The notes beneath the pieces were generated by a model. The model was not told the DNA's origin, made no database searches, and worked only from the letters and a program-made list of their open reading frames with translations. Shown here piece by piece: positions 51,307-59,703 of a DNA stretch of 64,000 nt (the first letter of the stretch is position 1; every line of letters starts with the position of its first letter). The stretch spans positions 62,001 to 126,000 of the forward strand of contig JBJHCW010000006.1 in assembly GCA_050486205.1 (NCBI GenBank). Reading direction: 5' to 3'. A program made the position numbers and the translations under genes. The stretch is from PWQG01 sp050486205 (GTDB lineage Bacteria; Pseudomonadota; Gammaproteobacteria; Pseudomonadales; Pseudohongiellaceae).

Positions 51307-51342
51307 TGCAATACTACTCAAGCCATTCCGTCCTGTGCTGCG

Positions 51343-54270
51343 CTATGATTGCGGCGCCAAGCCCTCATCATAACAGGGAAAACTCAGAATTACCTTGGTT
51401 CCCGGGTTCACGCTCCGGTTGCTGGCGGCCATTATATCAATATGCCCATCAAGGCTTTCAACAAGACTATAGACCAGTGCCAGGCCCAATCCTGTTCCCT
51501 CGCCCGGTTCCTTGGTGGTGAAAAAGGGTTCGAAAACCCGATCGCGGATCGATTCAGGGATGCCGGAGCCTTCATCCGTGACGCTGATCTGCGCTGATGC
51601 GGCAATACGGTCGCAATCTATCCGGATGGTGCTGTTTTCAGGGCTCGCATCGCGCGCATTGTTGAGCAGATTAACCATGATCTGCAGAAGCAGCTGGGAA
51701 TCCCCCATGATGCGCGTATCACTGTTGCAGGACACAGTATACTGCATATCCTTGCCCTTTTTGTTGAGAGAGATCAGCGTTATAGCCTCGTTGATGCATT
51801 CCGCGATATTGACCACTTCCCGGGTGCGGGCCGTTCTGTTGGAGCCGCTGTGGGCAAAGTTCACCAGTGATTGCACAATGCGGGAAGTGCGATCAGTCTG
51901 TTCGATGATCTGACGGGCCATGACCTGCAATTCCTCATTGGTGCTTTCGTCGCGGATATTCTGTGCCAGGCAGGCGATACCGGTAATCGGGTTACCGATC
52001 TCGTGTGCCACCCCGGCGGCCAGGCGGCCGATGGATGCCAGTCGCTCACTGTGTGCCAGCTCTTCTTCCAGCAGCTCGGTTTCCGTCAGATCCTCAAGCA
52101 GAATGATCACGCCATCCTGCTGGATATGCTCACTGGCTGCTTTTTCAATCGTGGATTTGTGCAGACTGAACACCCGGCGACTGCCATTGACCTCGACCGT
52201 TTCCTTTTGCTGATCATTGATGCTGTCACTGGCAAAGCCGGAGACCAGTGAACGCCATGGTTCAGGAATCTCGGCCAGCCATGTGCCAACGGCATCCTCG
52301 GCACTGATACCGGTCATCCGGGCCATGGCATGGTTCCACATCACTATGCGATTCTCCCGGCCCAGGGAGCAGACGCCCAGCGGCAGATCCATCAGTATCT
52401 GTCGGTGATAACGCCGAAGATTGTCCAGATCCGCTGCCATACCGGACAGATTGCTCCGGTAGGCTTCGATGCGGCTCTCTATTGCCGTGACATCAGTGGC
52501 GTTGTGGTCAGCGTCCGCGTTGACCGGCAGGAACCGGTTGATCAGGTCGTGTGATATGGTCGGGCCGAGCAGGCCGGACAGGTTGGCTTCCAGGCGACCG
52601 CGCAACAGACGCATGGCGCCGGGATTGGTCTCCTTGCGCGAGAACTTCAGGTCATCCAGGGCCTGTAAAACCTCGCGCCTGGCAGTGCGCTCACCCAGCG
52701 GTGTTGTCAATCGGGTAATGAATTCCTGGGGAGACGCTGCTGCCACGCGGGCCTGACCCTGCCGTCGCATACGGTCGACCGAGCAGATTTCGGCTGACAC
52801 CCGCTCCTCTTCGGAAGTGCGGGTCAACAGCGACACCAGCACAAAAAGCCCGATATTCACGAGCAGGGAAATGATGGTGATCTCCCTTGTGTTCAGCCCG
52901 CCCAGCGTGAAAAAGTTCACACCTGTTGCCACTGGCAACACCAGCAGCACAAACCAGATGAAAATACCGGCGCCGAGCCCGGCCATGAAACCCTTGCGAT
53001 TACCGCGCGGCCAGTAGAGCAGGGCGATGATGGCTGGCAGGAACTGCAGGCTGGCGATCAGGCCGACATTGCTGATGGCACGGATGCTCTGTGCATCCTC
53101 GGGAAGGTAGTAGAACAGGAATCCCATCCAGATCAGGGCGGTGATCAGCAGGCGGCGCTTCCACAACAGCCAGCGGTAGATGTCATCTTTGGCTGACGGT
53201 TGTGTCATTGGCAGGATGATGTGATTCAGGCACATGGTGGACAGCGCCAGCGCGACCACAATCATCAGGCCGCTGGCAGCCGACAGTCCGCCCAGGAAAC
53301 CGATCAGTGTCACCAGCGGTGAGCCGTAGTCGGCGCCAAGGGTGACCGGATAGTATTCAATGGGCGTAAGTGAGCCCGCCTGCAGGCCAGCCCAGAGAAT
53401 CGGGAACACGGGCAGGCTCAGCAGCAGGAAGTACAGTGGAAGCGCCCAGCTGGCAACGGCCAGGGCGCGCGGGTTGTGGTTTTCGTTGAAGGTCATGTAA
53501 AACATGTGCGGCGTGGCCACGGCCGCAGTGAAGAACAGCAGGCCCATGACCTGGAAGGTTCCCGGCGCGGCGGGCTGCTTCAATCGCTGCATCAGCTCGG
53601 GTTGTGCCTGAAGCCAGTTGTTCATGGCTTCGAACCCGCCAAAACCGGTATAGATCGCAAAAAAGCCGACCACCAGCAGACACAGCAGTTTGACCAGTGA
53701 CTCAAAGGCGATTGCCATGACCAGGCCTTCGTGGCGCTCCCGGCTAGAGCGTCGTCCGGTGCCAAAAAAAATGGCGAAGACGGTGATGATCACACAGAAA
53801 ATCAAGGCCAGGGCGCGCTGCGTGGTATCCGGCGCAAGAATGGCCACCGAGTTGGCAACCGCCTGTATCTGCAGGGACAGCAGTGGCATGACACCGGCCA
53901 GCATCACGATGGTGGTCAGGGTGCCGGCCCAGGGGCTGCGGTAACGAAAAGCCAGCAGATCAGCCAGGGAACTCAGCTGATAGGTGCGTGTGAGATTCAG
54001 GATCGGGCGCAGCAGAATCGGGGACAGCAGAAAGGCCAGCGAAATGCCAATGAATGGTGCCAGGTAACCAAAGCCATCACGAAAGGCATTGCCGGTTGCT
54101 GCATAGTAGGACCAGACACTGGCGAATACACCCAGGGACAGGACGTAGACAGCCGGGTGGCGGCTCACGCTGCGCGGGATGTAACCCCGGTCAGTAATCC
54201 ACGCAACACCGAACAGTATCCCGAGATAAACGACCCCGATAATGAACAGGGTACTGAGTTCAAAGTTCAT
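51343..54270 (-). CDS. cbrA: Transporter-sensor histidine kinase, CbrA orthologue
   Basis: A 975-residue membrane sensor. The N-terminal ~490 residues are a sodium:solute symporter (SLC5-like) domain with about 13 helices (VWSYYAATGNAFRDGFGYLAPF in the first part). Then a linker, a PAS domain (DLPLGVCSLGRENRIVMWNH), a HisKA region with SIGRLAAGVAHEIGNPITG (phospho-His), and an ATPase domain with DEGSGIPE and GEGTGLGLALVYSL. This transporter-kinase fusion is the CbrA hallmark. The ATG at 54270 overlaps an upstream 58-residue ORF by 11 bases, so translation is likely coupled. It is followed by cbrB after 36 bases. Confidence 0.93.
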   Translation of the reverse strand: MNFELSTLFIIGVVYLGILFGVAWITDRGYIPRSVSRHPAVYVLSLGVFASVWSYYAATGNAFRDGFGYLAPFIGISLAFLLSPILLRPILNLTRTYQLSSLADLLAFRYRSPWAGTLTTIVMLAGVMPLLSLQIQAVANSVAILAPDTTQRALALIFCVIITVFAIFFGTGRRSSRERHEGLVMAIAFESLVKLLCLLVVGFFAIYTGFGGFEAMNNWLQAQPELMQRLKQPAAPGTFQVMGLLFFTAAVATPHMFYMTFNENHNPRALAVASWALPLYFLLLSLPVFPILWAGLQAGSLTPIEYYPVTLGADYGSPLVTLIGFLGGLSAASGLMIVVALALSTMCLNHIILPMTQPSAKDDIYRWLLWKRRLLITALIWMGFLFYYLPEDAQSIRAISNVGLIASLQFLPAIIALLYWPRGNRKGFMAGLGAGIFIWFVLLVLPVATGVNFFTLGGLNTREITIISLLVNIGLFVLVSLLTRTSEEERVSAEICSVDRMRRQGQARVAAASPQEFITRLTTPLGERTARREVLQALDDLKFSRKETNPGAMRLLRGRLEANLSGLLGPTISHDLINRFLPVNADADHNATDVTAIESRIEAYRSNLSGMAADLDNLRRYHRQILMDLPLGVCSLGRENRIVMWNHAMARMTGISAEDAVGTWLAEIPEPWRSLVSGFASDSINDQQKETVEVNGSRRVFSLHKSTIEKAASEHIQQDGVIILLEDLTETELLEEELAHSERLASIGRLAAGVAHEIGNPITGIACLAQNIRDESTNEELQVMARQIIEQTDRTSRIVQSLVNFAHSGSNRTARTREVVNIAECINEAITLISLNKKGKDMQYTVSCNSDTRIMGDSQLLLQIMVNLLNNARDASPENSTIRIDCDRIAASAQISVTDEGSGIPESIRDRVFEPFFTTKEPGEGTGLGLALVYSLVESLDGHIDIMAASNRSVNPGTKVILSFPCYDEGLAPQS

Positions 54271-54436
54271 CGGAGCGTTGATCCCTGTATGCCCAGGCGG
54301 CCATGGCAATAACTGCAAAACAAAGGACAAACGGTCGATACCACGCGCCGTCAGGATGTAATGCCCAGTCCGAGCTCAGTACCAGTAGCAGGTAGGCAAA
54401 GACCAGGAATATCAGCGTTGATGGTGGTATATACAC
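54260..54436 (-). CDS. Small two-helix membrane protein, CbrX-like
   Basis: A 58-codon ORF starting with GTG at 54436; GAGGAG lies 10 bases upstream, inside the end of gluQ. It encodes two hydrophobic helices (STLIFLVFAYLLLVLSSD and RPFVLCFAVIAMAAWAY) and a charged tail RDQRSDEL. Its stop overlaps the cbrA start by 11 bases. Pseudomonas has a small ORF, cbrX, at the same place, which couples translation to cbrA. It is supported by position, start signal and membrane-like composition; its function beyond coupling is unknown. Confidence 0.72.
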   Translation of the reverse strand: MYIPPSTLIFLVFAYLLLVLSSDWALHPDGAWYRPFVLCFAVIAMAAWAYRDQRSDEL

Positions 54437-54443
54437 AGTGGGT

Positions 54444-55337
54444 TCACTCCTCGATCAGCAGTTTAGCCAAGGCGGGCACCTTCTGTATATCCCAGTGTTC
54501 GATTCCCCACTGAAGCTGGACTGGCGGGGCTTCCCGAATCAGCCTGGCGGGCGGCTGCTGTCCGAGGAACTGCAGGGCCTTGTGCAGGTTTTCCCTTGCA
54601 TTGGCAAGCGCCAGTGGTGCGGCAAAGTGCTGCTTGCTCAGTTTCTGGCCCAGAGCGTTGCTGGCCACCGGTATATGGGCGTAGTCAGGTCGGGGCAGCG
54701 CCAGCAGCTGCTGCAGGTAGATCTGTCGCGGGGTTGAATCGATCAGATCATGACCACGAATCACATGGCTGATCTGTTGCCAGGCGTCATCCACCACCAC
54801 CGCCAGCTGATAGGCAAACAATCCGTCCTTGCGCCTTACGATAAAGTCGCCACATGCGTCCGGCAGGAATTGTGTGACCGTGCCCTGGACAGCGTCGAAA
54901 AAACTGATTGTGGTGTCATCACTGACACGCACGCGCAGGGCACTGGCGCGCGCAGGAGCAGTCAAACGGTGCCGGCAACGACCATCATAGATGCCGTTCA
55001 GTGCCTGGACACGTTTGCGCGAACAAAGGCAGTGGAAGATGAGACCGTCATTGATCAGGGTCTGAAGTGCGTCCTTGTAGGCATCAAGGCGAGTGCTCTG
55101 GTAGAGAACAGATCCGTCCCAGTGCAGATGCAGCGCGTCAAGCAGGCGCAGAATGTCGTCGGCAGCGCCGGGGGGTTCGCGTGCAGGATCCAGATCCTCC
55201 ATGCGCAGGAGCCACTGGCCACCCTGCGACCTTGCGTCCAGAAAGCTGGCCATGGCGGCAAGCAGTGAACCGAAGTGCAGGGCACCACTTGGAGAGGGAG
55301 CGAAGCGCCCGATGTAGTGTGGATTGCTGACAGTCAT
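54444..55337 (-). CDS. gluQ: Glutamyl-Q tRNA(Asp) synthetase
   Basis: A truncated glutamyl-tRNA synthetase paralogue that attaches glutamate to the queuosine base of tRNA-Asp. It is 297 residues. It begins GRFAPSPSGALHFGSLLAA (HIGH-like motif), contains a zinc-site CLCSRKRV...CRH region, and has KLSKQ as KMSKS-like motif. It sits directly after dksA, as in many gammaproteobacteria, with the CbrX-like ORF starting 7 bases beyond its stop. Confidence 0.94.
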   Translation of the reverse strand: MTVSNPHYIGRFAPSPSGALHFGSLLAAMASFLDARSQGGQWLLRMEDLDPAREPPGAADDILRLLDALHLHWDGSVLYQSTRLDAYKDALQTLINDGLIFHCLCSRKRVQALNGIYDGRCRHRLTAPARASALRVRVSDDTTISFFDAVQGTVTQFLPDACGDFIVRRKDGLFAYQLAVVVDDAWQQISHVIRGHDLIDSTPRQIYLQQLLALPRPDYAHIPVASNALGQKLSKQHFAAPLALANARENLHKALQFLGQQPPARLIREAPPVQLQWGIEHWDIQKVPALAKLLIEE

Positions 55338-55382
55338 CAGCGTGGCTTTGCCGGAAACGGTGTCAGGTTAACTGGCGGTGGC

Positions 55383-55826
55383 TCAAAGGCCCCACTGCTT
55401 TTCCTTGATTTCGTCCAGGGTCTTGCAGTCAATGCACTTGTCCGCCGTCGGACGCGCTTCCAGGCGTCGAATGCCGATTTCGATGCCACAGGACTCACAG
55501 AAGCCGTAGTCGTCCTGCACAATCTTCTCGATGGTGGAGTCGATCTTCTTGATGAGTTTCCGTTCGCGATCACGCGTGCGCAGTTCGAGGCTGAATTCCT
55601 CTTCCTGTGTCGCGCGGTCAGCCGGATCCGGATAATTGGCTGCTTCGTCCTGAAGATGATGAACAGTTCTGTCCACTTCTTCCATCAATTGACTGCGCCA
55701 TGCCAGCAGAATGGATTTGAAGTGATCCCTCTGCTTTTCATTCATGTATTCCTCGCCCTTTTTTTCCTTGTAGGGCGTGAATTTTTCCTGAATTGTCTGC
55801 AGGGCGCTTTGCTGTTTCTTTGCCAT
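55383..55826 (-). CDS. dksA: RNA polymerase-binding transcription factor DksA
   Basis: Binds the RNA polymerase secondary channel and, with ppGpp, controls stringent-response promoters. It is 147 residues: a coiled-coil with the acidic tip region AANYPDPADRATQEEEFSLELRTRDRERKL and the zinc finger CESCG...CIDC (C-x2-C-x17-C-x2-C). The ATG at 55826 (MAKKQQSALQ) has GAGG 10 bases upstream. A TTG three codons earlier is not needed. Its upstream region contains the inverted-repeat element at 55960-56248, only 134 bases away. Confidence 0.96.
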   Translation of the reverse strand: MAKKQQSALQTIQEKFTPYKEKKGEEYMNEKQRDHFKSILLAWRSQLMEEVDRTVHHLQDEAANYPDPADRATQEEEFSLELRTRDRERKLIKKIDSTIEKIVQDDYGFCESCGIEIGIRRLEARPTADKCIDCKTLDEIKEKQWGL

Positions 55827-55959
55827 GGTAACCAAGCCTCGTCACCCGAAGGGTCAACACTGTAACGTTAGCGCGATCCCTCTCGCTTGCCAACTGTTGT
55901 TCGATCTCGTGTTTCGTCTGCACACGAAAGCGCAGTAAACTAACAGATTATTTGGACCT

Positions 55960-56248
55960 AGGGAACCACTGAATAACTCTATAGCGACTCTGGCTTTCAG
56001 CCAATACCGTTTTCGAGGCGCGGTTTCGCCAGCATGCGTCGGCCTGTCAAGAAACCGCAACGAAGAAAGCGGGGTTGGCCGAAAGCCCCTTCGTACCCCG
56101 TAAAGGGGCATAAAGGCGGTGTCTGGCGCGCACGGCTGCCGCGTTGCCGTGCTTGCCAAGGGCTACGGCCATTGCCTGCGCACAGCGCCTTGCAGTCGCA
56201 CGCGCCAGACTTCCGCAGAGTGGCTATAGAGTTATTCAGTGGTTCCCT
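55960..56248. mobile_element. MITE-like element with 32-bp terminal inverted repeats
   Basis: A 289-bp segment bounded by near-perfect inverted repeats. The left end reads AGGGAACCACTGAATAACTC and on to about 55992; the right end is its reverse complement at 56216-56248. The inner 26 bases match perfectly, and the match continues with one mismatch (ACTCTG). No transposase reading frame lies inside. Reading either strand of an end gives the same peptide IELFSGSLG, a consequence of the symmetry. No flanking target duplication was clear. It lies between divergent dksA and the aminotransferase gene, 28 bases from the latter's start. Confidence 0.85.
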
Positions 56249-56276
56249 GGGCCATAAAAATCAATACAGGTTGGCA

Positions 56277-57437
56277 ATGATGTTGGAAGCAGCGACTCGC
56301 ATGCAGAGTGTGAATCCCTTCAGGGTAATGCGTGTGATGGCGCGAGCGGCAGAACTTGAGGCCATGGGGCGGCACATAGTTCATCTGGAAGTGGGCGAGC
56401 CGGATTTCCCCACCGCAGATGCCATTGTGGCGGCCGGTTGCCAGGCGCTTCAGGCCGGCAGAACCGCTTATACACAGGCAACCGGCCTGCCCGGTCTTCG
56501 GGATCGGCTCAGCCAACACTATGCTGAGCAGTACGGGGTGTCTGTGGCGCCCTCGCGGATTATTGTCACTCCCGGTGCAAGCGGAGCGCTTTCCCTGATC
56601 GCGCAGTTGTTGCTTGAGCCCGGAGACTGTGTGCTGATGCCCGACCCGGCCTATCCCTGCAATCGCAATTTTGTCCGCCTGGCAGGTGCTGATGTGCAGT
56701 TGGTGCCAGTCTCGGCCAGTGATGGCTGGCATTTGGGTACCAGTGCGCTGGAGCGCTGCGCTGACGAGCGCACACGCGGTTTGTGGCTGGCCTCGCCGGC
56801 CAATCCCACCGGTGCGGCCCTGACGCTGGCACAATTGACACAGCTCAGTGCCTGGTCCAGGCAGCGCAATGTTCACCTGCTGGTGGATGAAATCTATCAC
56901 GGCCTGGACTACTGTGATGGCCTGCCGTCGGTGTTGCAGGTGGATGACTCGGCCATCGTGGTGAACAGCTTTTCCAAATACTTTGGTATGACCGGTTGGC
57001 GTATTGGTTGGTTGGTGGTACCCGAACACCTGGTGGAGATGGCCACGGTGTTGGCCCAGAACCTGTTTATTGCAGCACCAACCATGTCCCAGCATGCGGC
57101 GATTCGCGCGCTGGACAGTGATGTGCGGGAAGAGCTTGAGCGGCGCAGGCAGGTGTTCAGGCGGCGGCGGGATTTTCTGCTTCCGGCGCTGCGTGAGCTG
57201 GGGTTTGATGTGCCGTATACACCCGAAGGTGCATTCTACATCCATGCCGGGATCAGCGCATTTGCTGATGACAGTGAACAGTTCTGCAGTGACATGCTGG
57301 AACAGCACGGGGTTGCAATCACGCCGGGAACCGACTTTGGTGAGCATCGCTGCAGAGAATTTGTCCGATTTGCCTTTACCACTGCCCAGGCCGATCTGGA
57401 GCTGGCCGTCGAGCGATTGCAGGCGGTACTGGTCTGA
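56277..57437 (+). CDS. Class I/II pyridoxal-phosphate aminotransferase
   Basis: A 386-residue cytoplasmic transaminase of fold type I (AspC/AlaA-like group). Landmarks: HIVHLEVGEPDFPTADAI, TPGASGALSLIAQL, DPAYPCNRNFV, SPANPTGAALT and the PLP lysine in SFSKYFGMTGWRIGW; the terminal arginine region is FVRFAFTT. Substrate not determined. The frame is open through the adjoining MITE back to 56034, but the conserved part and the AGG-type ribosome site fit the ATG at 56277 (or 56280/56301). It is convergent with the Rieske protein gene. Confidence 0.9.
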   Translation: MMLEAATRMQSVNPFRVMRVMARAAELEAMGRHIVHLEVGEPDFPTADAIVAAGCQALQAGRTAYTQATGLPGLRDRLSQHYAEQYGVSVAPSRIIVTPGASGALSLIAQLLLEPGDCVLMPDPAYPCNRNFVRLAGADVQLVPVSASDGWHLGTSALERCADERTRGLWLASPANPTGAALTLAQLTQLSAWSRQRNVHLLVDEIYHGLDYCDGLPSVLQVDDSAIVVNSFSKYFGMTGWRIGWLVVPEHLVEMATVLAQNLFIAAPTMSQHAAIRALDSDVREELERRRQVFRRRRDFLLPALRELGFDVPYTPEGAFYIHAGISAFADDSEQFCSDMLEQHGVAITPGTDFGEHRCREFVRFAFTTAQADLELAVERLQAVLV

Positions 57438-57438
57438 T

Positions 57439-57795
57439 TCAGATTCGGCCCAGTCGGGCGACTTCGCCGTGGCTGACCATCAGGTAACCGTTACCGATCA
57501 CATGGTTAATGCGTTTCAGGTGTTTGCCCTTGCAGGGGCCGGCGATGCATTGCCCGTCTTCGATCAGAAACAGTGCGCCGTGGGTTGAGCACTGGATCAA
57601 GGCGCCATCAGGATCAAGGAACTGATCTTCCTGCCACTCCAGTGGTGTTCCCAGATGCGGACAGTAGTTGTAGTAGACGTGGTACTGATCGTCCTTGCGG
57701 ACCGCAAACAGATACTTGCCGGCCACTTCAAAACCCCGGGACGTGCCTTCCTCGATTTCCGCGCTGTGACACAGCGTTACCAGATCCTCGGTCAT
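57439..57795 (-). CDS. Rieske [2Fe-2S] protein, NirD/ferredoxin-like
   Basis: A 118-residue soluble electron-transfer protein. The Rieske cluster motif is present as YCPHLGT (C-P-H) and CSTHGALF (C-x2-H), so two Cys and two His ligands are intact. It resembles the small subunit of NAD(P)H nitrite reductase and aromatic dioxygenase ferredoxins. Its ATG shares one base with the stop of the upstream PLP enzyme gene (TGATG), so the two are translated together. No oxygenase or reductase partner is adjacent. Confidence 0.87.
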   Translation of the reverse strand: MTEDLVTLCHSAEIEEGTSRGFEVAGKYLFAVRKDDQYHVYYNYCPHLGTPLEWQEDQFLDPDGALIQCSTHGALFLIEDGQCIAGPCKGKHLKRINHVIGNGYLMVSHGEVARLGRI

Positions 57796-59030
57796 CAGCC
57801 CAGCTCCAGCGCTTGCCTGAAATCCTCAACAAGGTCGTCAGTGTCCTCTATGCCGACCGACAGGCGGATCATATTGTCCGCAATACCCATTGATGCGCGT
57901 CTTTCGGCGCCCATTTCATGGAAAATGGTGTGGGCAACAGGGATGCCCAGGGTACGCGTATCACCAAGATTGCTTGAGGCGACGACGTATTGCAGTCTGT
58001 TCAGCAGATCAAAGCAGTCGACTTCGTCCACCGGGGTGATGCTCATAATGGCACCGGGGCGCCGGAACAGGCTGGCCGCGCGCTCATGCTGCGGATGAGA
58101 CGGCAGGCCTGGATGTGACACCTGGGCAATACGGGGATGGGAGTCAAGGAACTGTGCCAGGGCCCGGGCATTGTCGCAGGCCTTTTCCACGCGAAGCGGA
58201 AGCGTCTCGGAACCGACAGCCAGATGGTGTGCTGCTTCCGGGCCCAGGGTTGCGCCAAAATCCCGCAGGCCTTTCTTGCGGATCTGGGTCAGCCCCCACT
58301 TGCCGGCGTCGCCGGTGCGATAGCCGTCGGCAATATTGGGGTAGGTCGACCAGTCGTAAAGGCCGGTATCGGTAATTGCGCCGCCCAGCGCATTGCCATG
58401 GCCACCGATGTATTTTGTCAATGAGTTGACGACCAGACTGGCCTTGACGGTGCGGGGCTGAAACAGGTGAGGCGTGGTCATGGTGTTGTCGACCACATAG
58501 ATCAGGCCGCGCTGTGCGCAAAGCTTTCCAATGCTTGCCAGATCGGCAACCTGGGTCACCGGATTGGCGATGGTTTCCACAAACACCAGTCGGGTATTGT
58601 CCTGTATGGCAGCCTCGACATTGCCGGCCTCGGTGGCGTCAACAAAGCTCACCTCAATACCAAGTCCGCGGAAGGTGCTCAGCAGGCTGTTGGTGTTGCC
58701 AAACAGGAAGGCACTGGAAACAATGTGGTCACCTGCACGAAGCAGCGCGAAGAGGGTTGAGCCGATGGCGGCCATACCCGTGGCAAAGGCGATGGTGTCC
58801 AGGCCGTTTTCCATGGTGGTGATGCGTTTTTGCAGCGCCGTCACGGTGGGGTTGAGTTGGCGCCCGTAGTTGTACCCGCTTTTTCGCCCCTGGAATACTG
58901 CCGCCAGATCGCGGGCGTCCTCGTAACCAAAGGCTACCGAGGTGTGCACGGGCTTGTGCAGCACACCGTGTTCCGGGCCGTCCTGACGATCGGAGTGGAT
59001 ATTGCTCGTGGTGAATCCGGCTTTTTTCAT
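57795..59030 (-). CDS. Cys/Met metabolism PLP enzyme (cystathionine gamma-synthase family)
   Basis: A 411-residue fold-type I PLP enzyme. Landmarks: SGYNYGRQLNPTVTALQKRI, FATGMAAIGSTLFALLRAGDH, VFVETIANPVTQVADL and the PLP lysine in NSLTKYIGGHGNALGG. The sequence could be O-acetyl/O-succinylhomoserine sulfhydrylase, cystathionine gamma-synthase or methionine gamma-lyase-like; sequence alone does not decide. It is followed directly by the Rieske protein gene. Confidence 0.9.
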   Translation of the reverse strand: MKKAGFTTSNIHSDRQDGPEHGVLHKPVHTSVAFGYEDARDLAAVFQGRKSGYNYGRQLNPTVTALQKRITTMENGLDTIAFATGMAAIGSTLFALLRAGDHIVSSAFLFGNTNSLLSTFRGLGIEVSFVDATEAGNVEAAIQDNTRLVFVETIANPVTQVADLASIGKLCAQRGLIYVVDNTMTTPHLFQPRTVKASLVVNSLTKYIGGHGNALGGAITDTGLYDWSTYPNIADGYRTGDAGKWGLTQIRKKGLRDFGATLGPEAAHHLAVGSETLPLRVEKACDNARALAQFLDSHPRIAQVSHPGLPSHPQHERAASLFRRPGAIMSITPVDEVDCFDLLNRLQYVVASSNLGDTRTLGIPVAHTIFHEMGAERRASMGIADNMIRLSVGIEDTDDLVEDFRQALELG

Positions 59031-59066
59031 GAGATTTGTATCTTGCTGATGACTGGTTGGCAGGTG

Positions 59067-59597
59067 TCAGCCTGCGTTGGGCTTGTGGCCGTAGCGCTGG
59101 CTCAGTGATTTGAAAAACCTGTCGCGCAGGGCATTGACTTCCTGTCGTTGCTGTTTCAGCACCTCGTCGCTCAGTTTCGCCAGATTACCCGGGTATTGAC
59201 GACGCACTGCCTGCACCTTGGCAGCATAGACGCGCAACAATTTGGCCAGCGAGGTCTCATCCAGCAATAACAATTTACTGTCGGCTTCGCTCAACTCATC
59301 GGCCAGAACCAGCAGCTCCTGATGCGCCTTCTCAAGCTCCAGCTGTCGGTCGGCGGAGAATGCGGGCCCAGCGGCGAGGCGCTCGCTCAACAGATTACAG
59401 TAGCGCTGGAAGCGGTGGTGCAGCGCGCCGCACTGCAGCGCGACCTCTTCGGTCAGCGCCAGTCGCCGTGCAGTTGCCTCTCGTGCAGATGCGGATCCGG
59501 CCGCATCTGCACGAAACAGCCAGGCACCCCAGGCTGTGAGTAATACACCTATGATGAGAAATCCCAGGTGGCTGCCAATAAGCAAGGCGGTTTCCAA
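59067..59597 (-). CDS. Membrane-anchored helical protein, unknown
   Basis: A 176-residue protein with one N-terminal helix (ALLIGSHLGFLIIGVLLTAWGAWLF) and a long, charged helical, probably coiled-coil cytosolic or periplasmic part rich in Leu, Glu and Arg. A TTG start at 59597 is chosen because CAGGAG precedes it by 7 bases; the frame extends upstream without conserved features. I do not recognise a family. It is downstream of another unknown membrane protein gene (59704-61020), with which it may form a unit. Confidence 0.62.
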   Translation of the reverse strand: METALLIGSHLGFLIIGVLLTAWGAWLFRADAAGSASAREATARRLALTEEVALQCGALHHRFQRYCNLLSERLAAGPAFSADRQLELEKAHQELLVLADELSEADSKLLLLDETSLAKLLRVYAAKVQAVRRQYPGNLAKLSDEVLKQQRQEVNALRDRFFKSLSQRYGHKPNAG

Positions 59598-59703
59598 AAC
59601 TGGCTCCTGTTGTGAAACTGAACGGGGTGAGGCCGATGGATACGAGCGGCAGTATACCTGTGCTTGGGCCGATGATGAATAGTGGGTCTCGGCCGCGTTT
59701 GTA

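Noticed and set aside
56034..56276. N-terminal extension of the aminotransferase through the MITE
   Set aside because: The frame is open, but the sequence is the symmetrical element end (IELFSGSLG) and carries no conserved aminotransferase residues; the start at 56277 fits.
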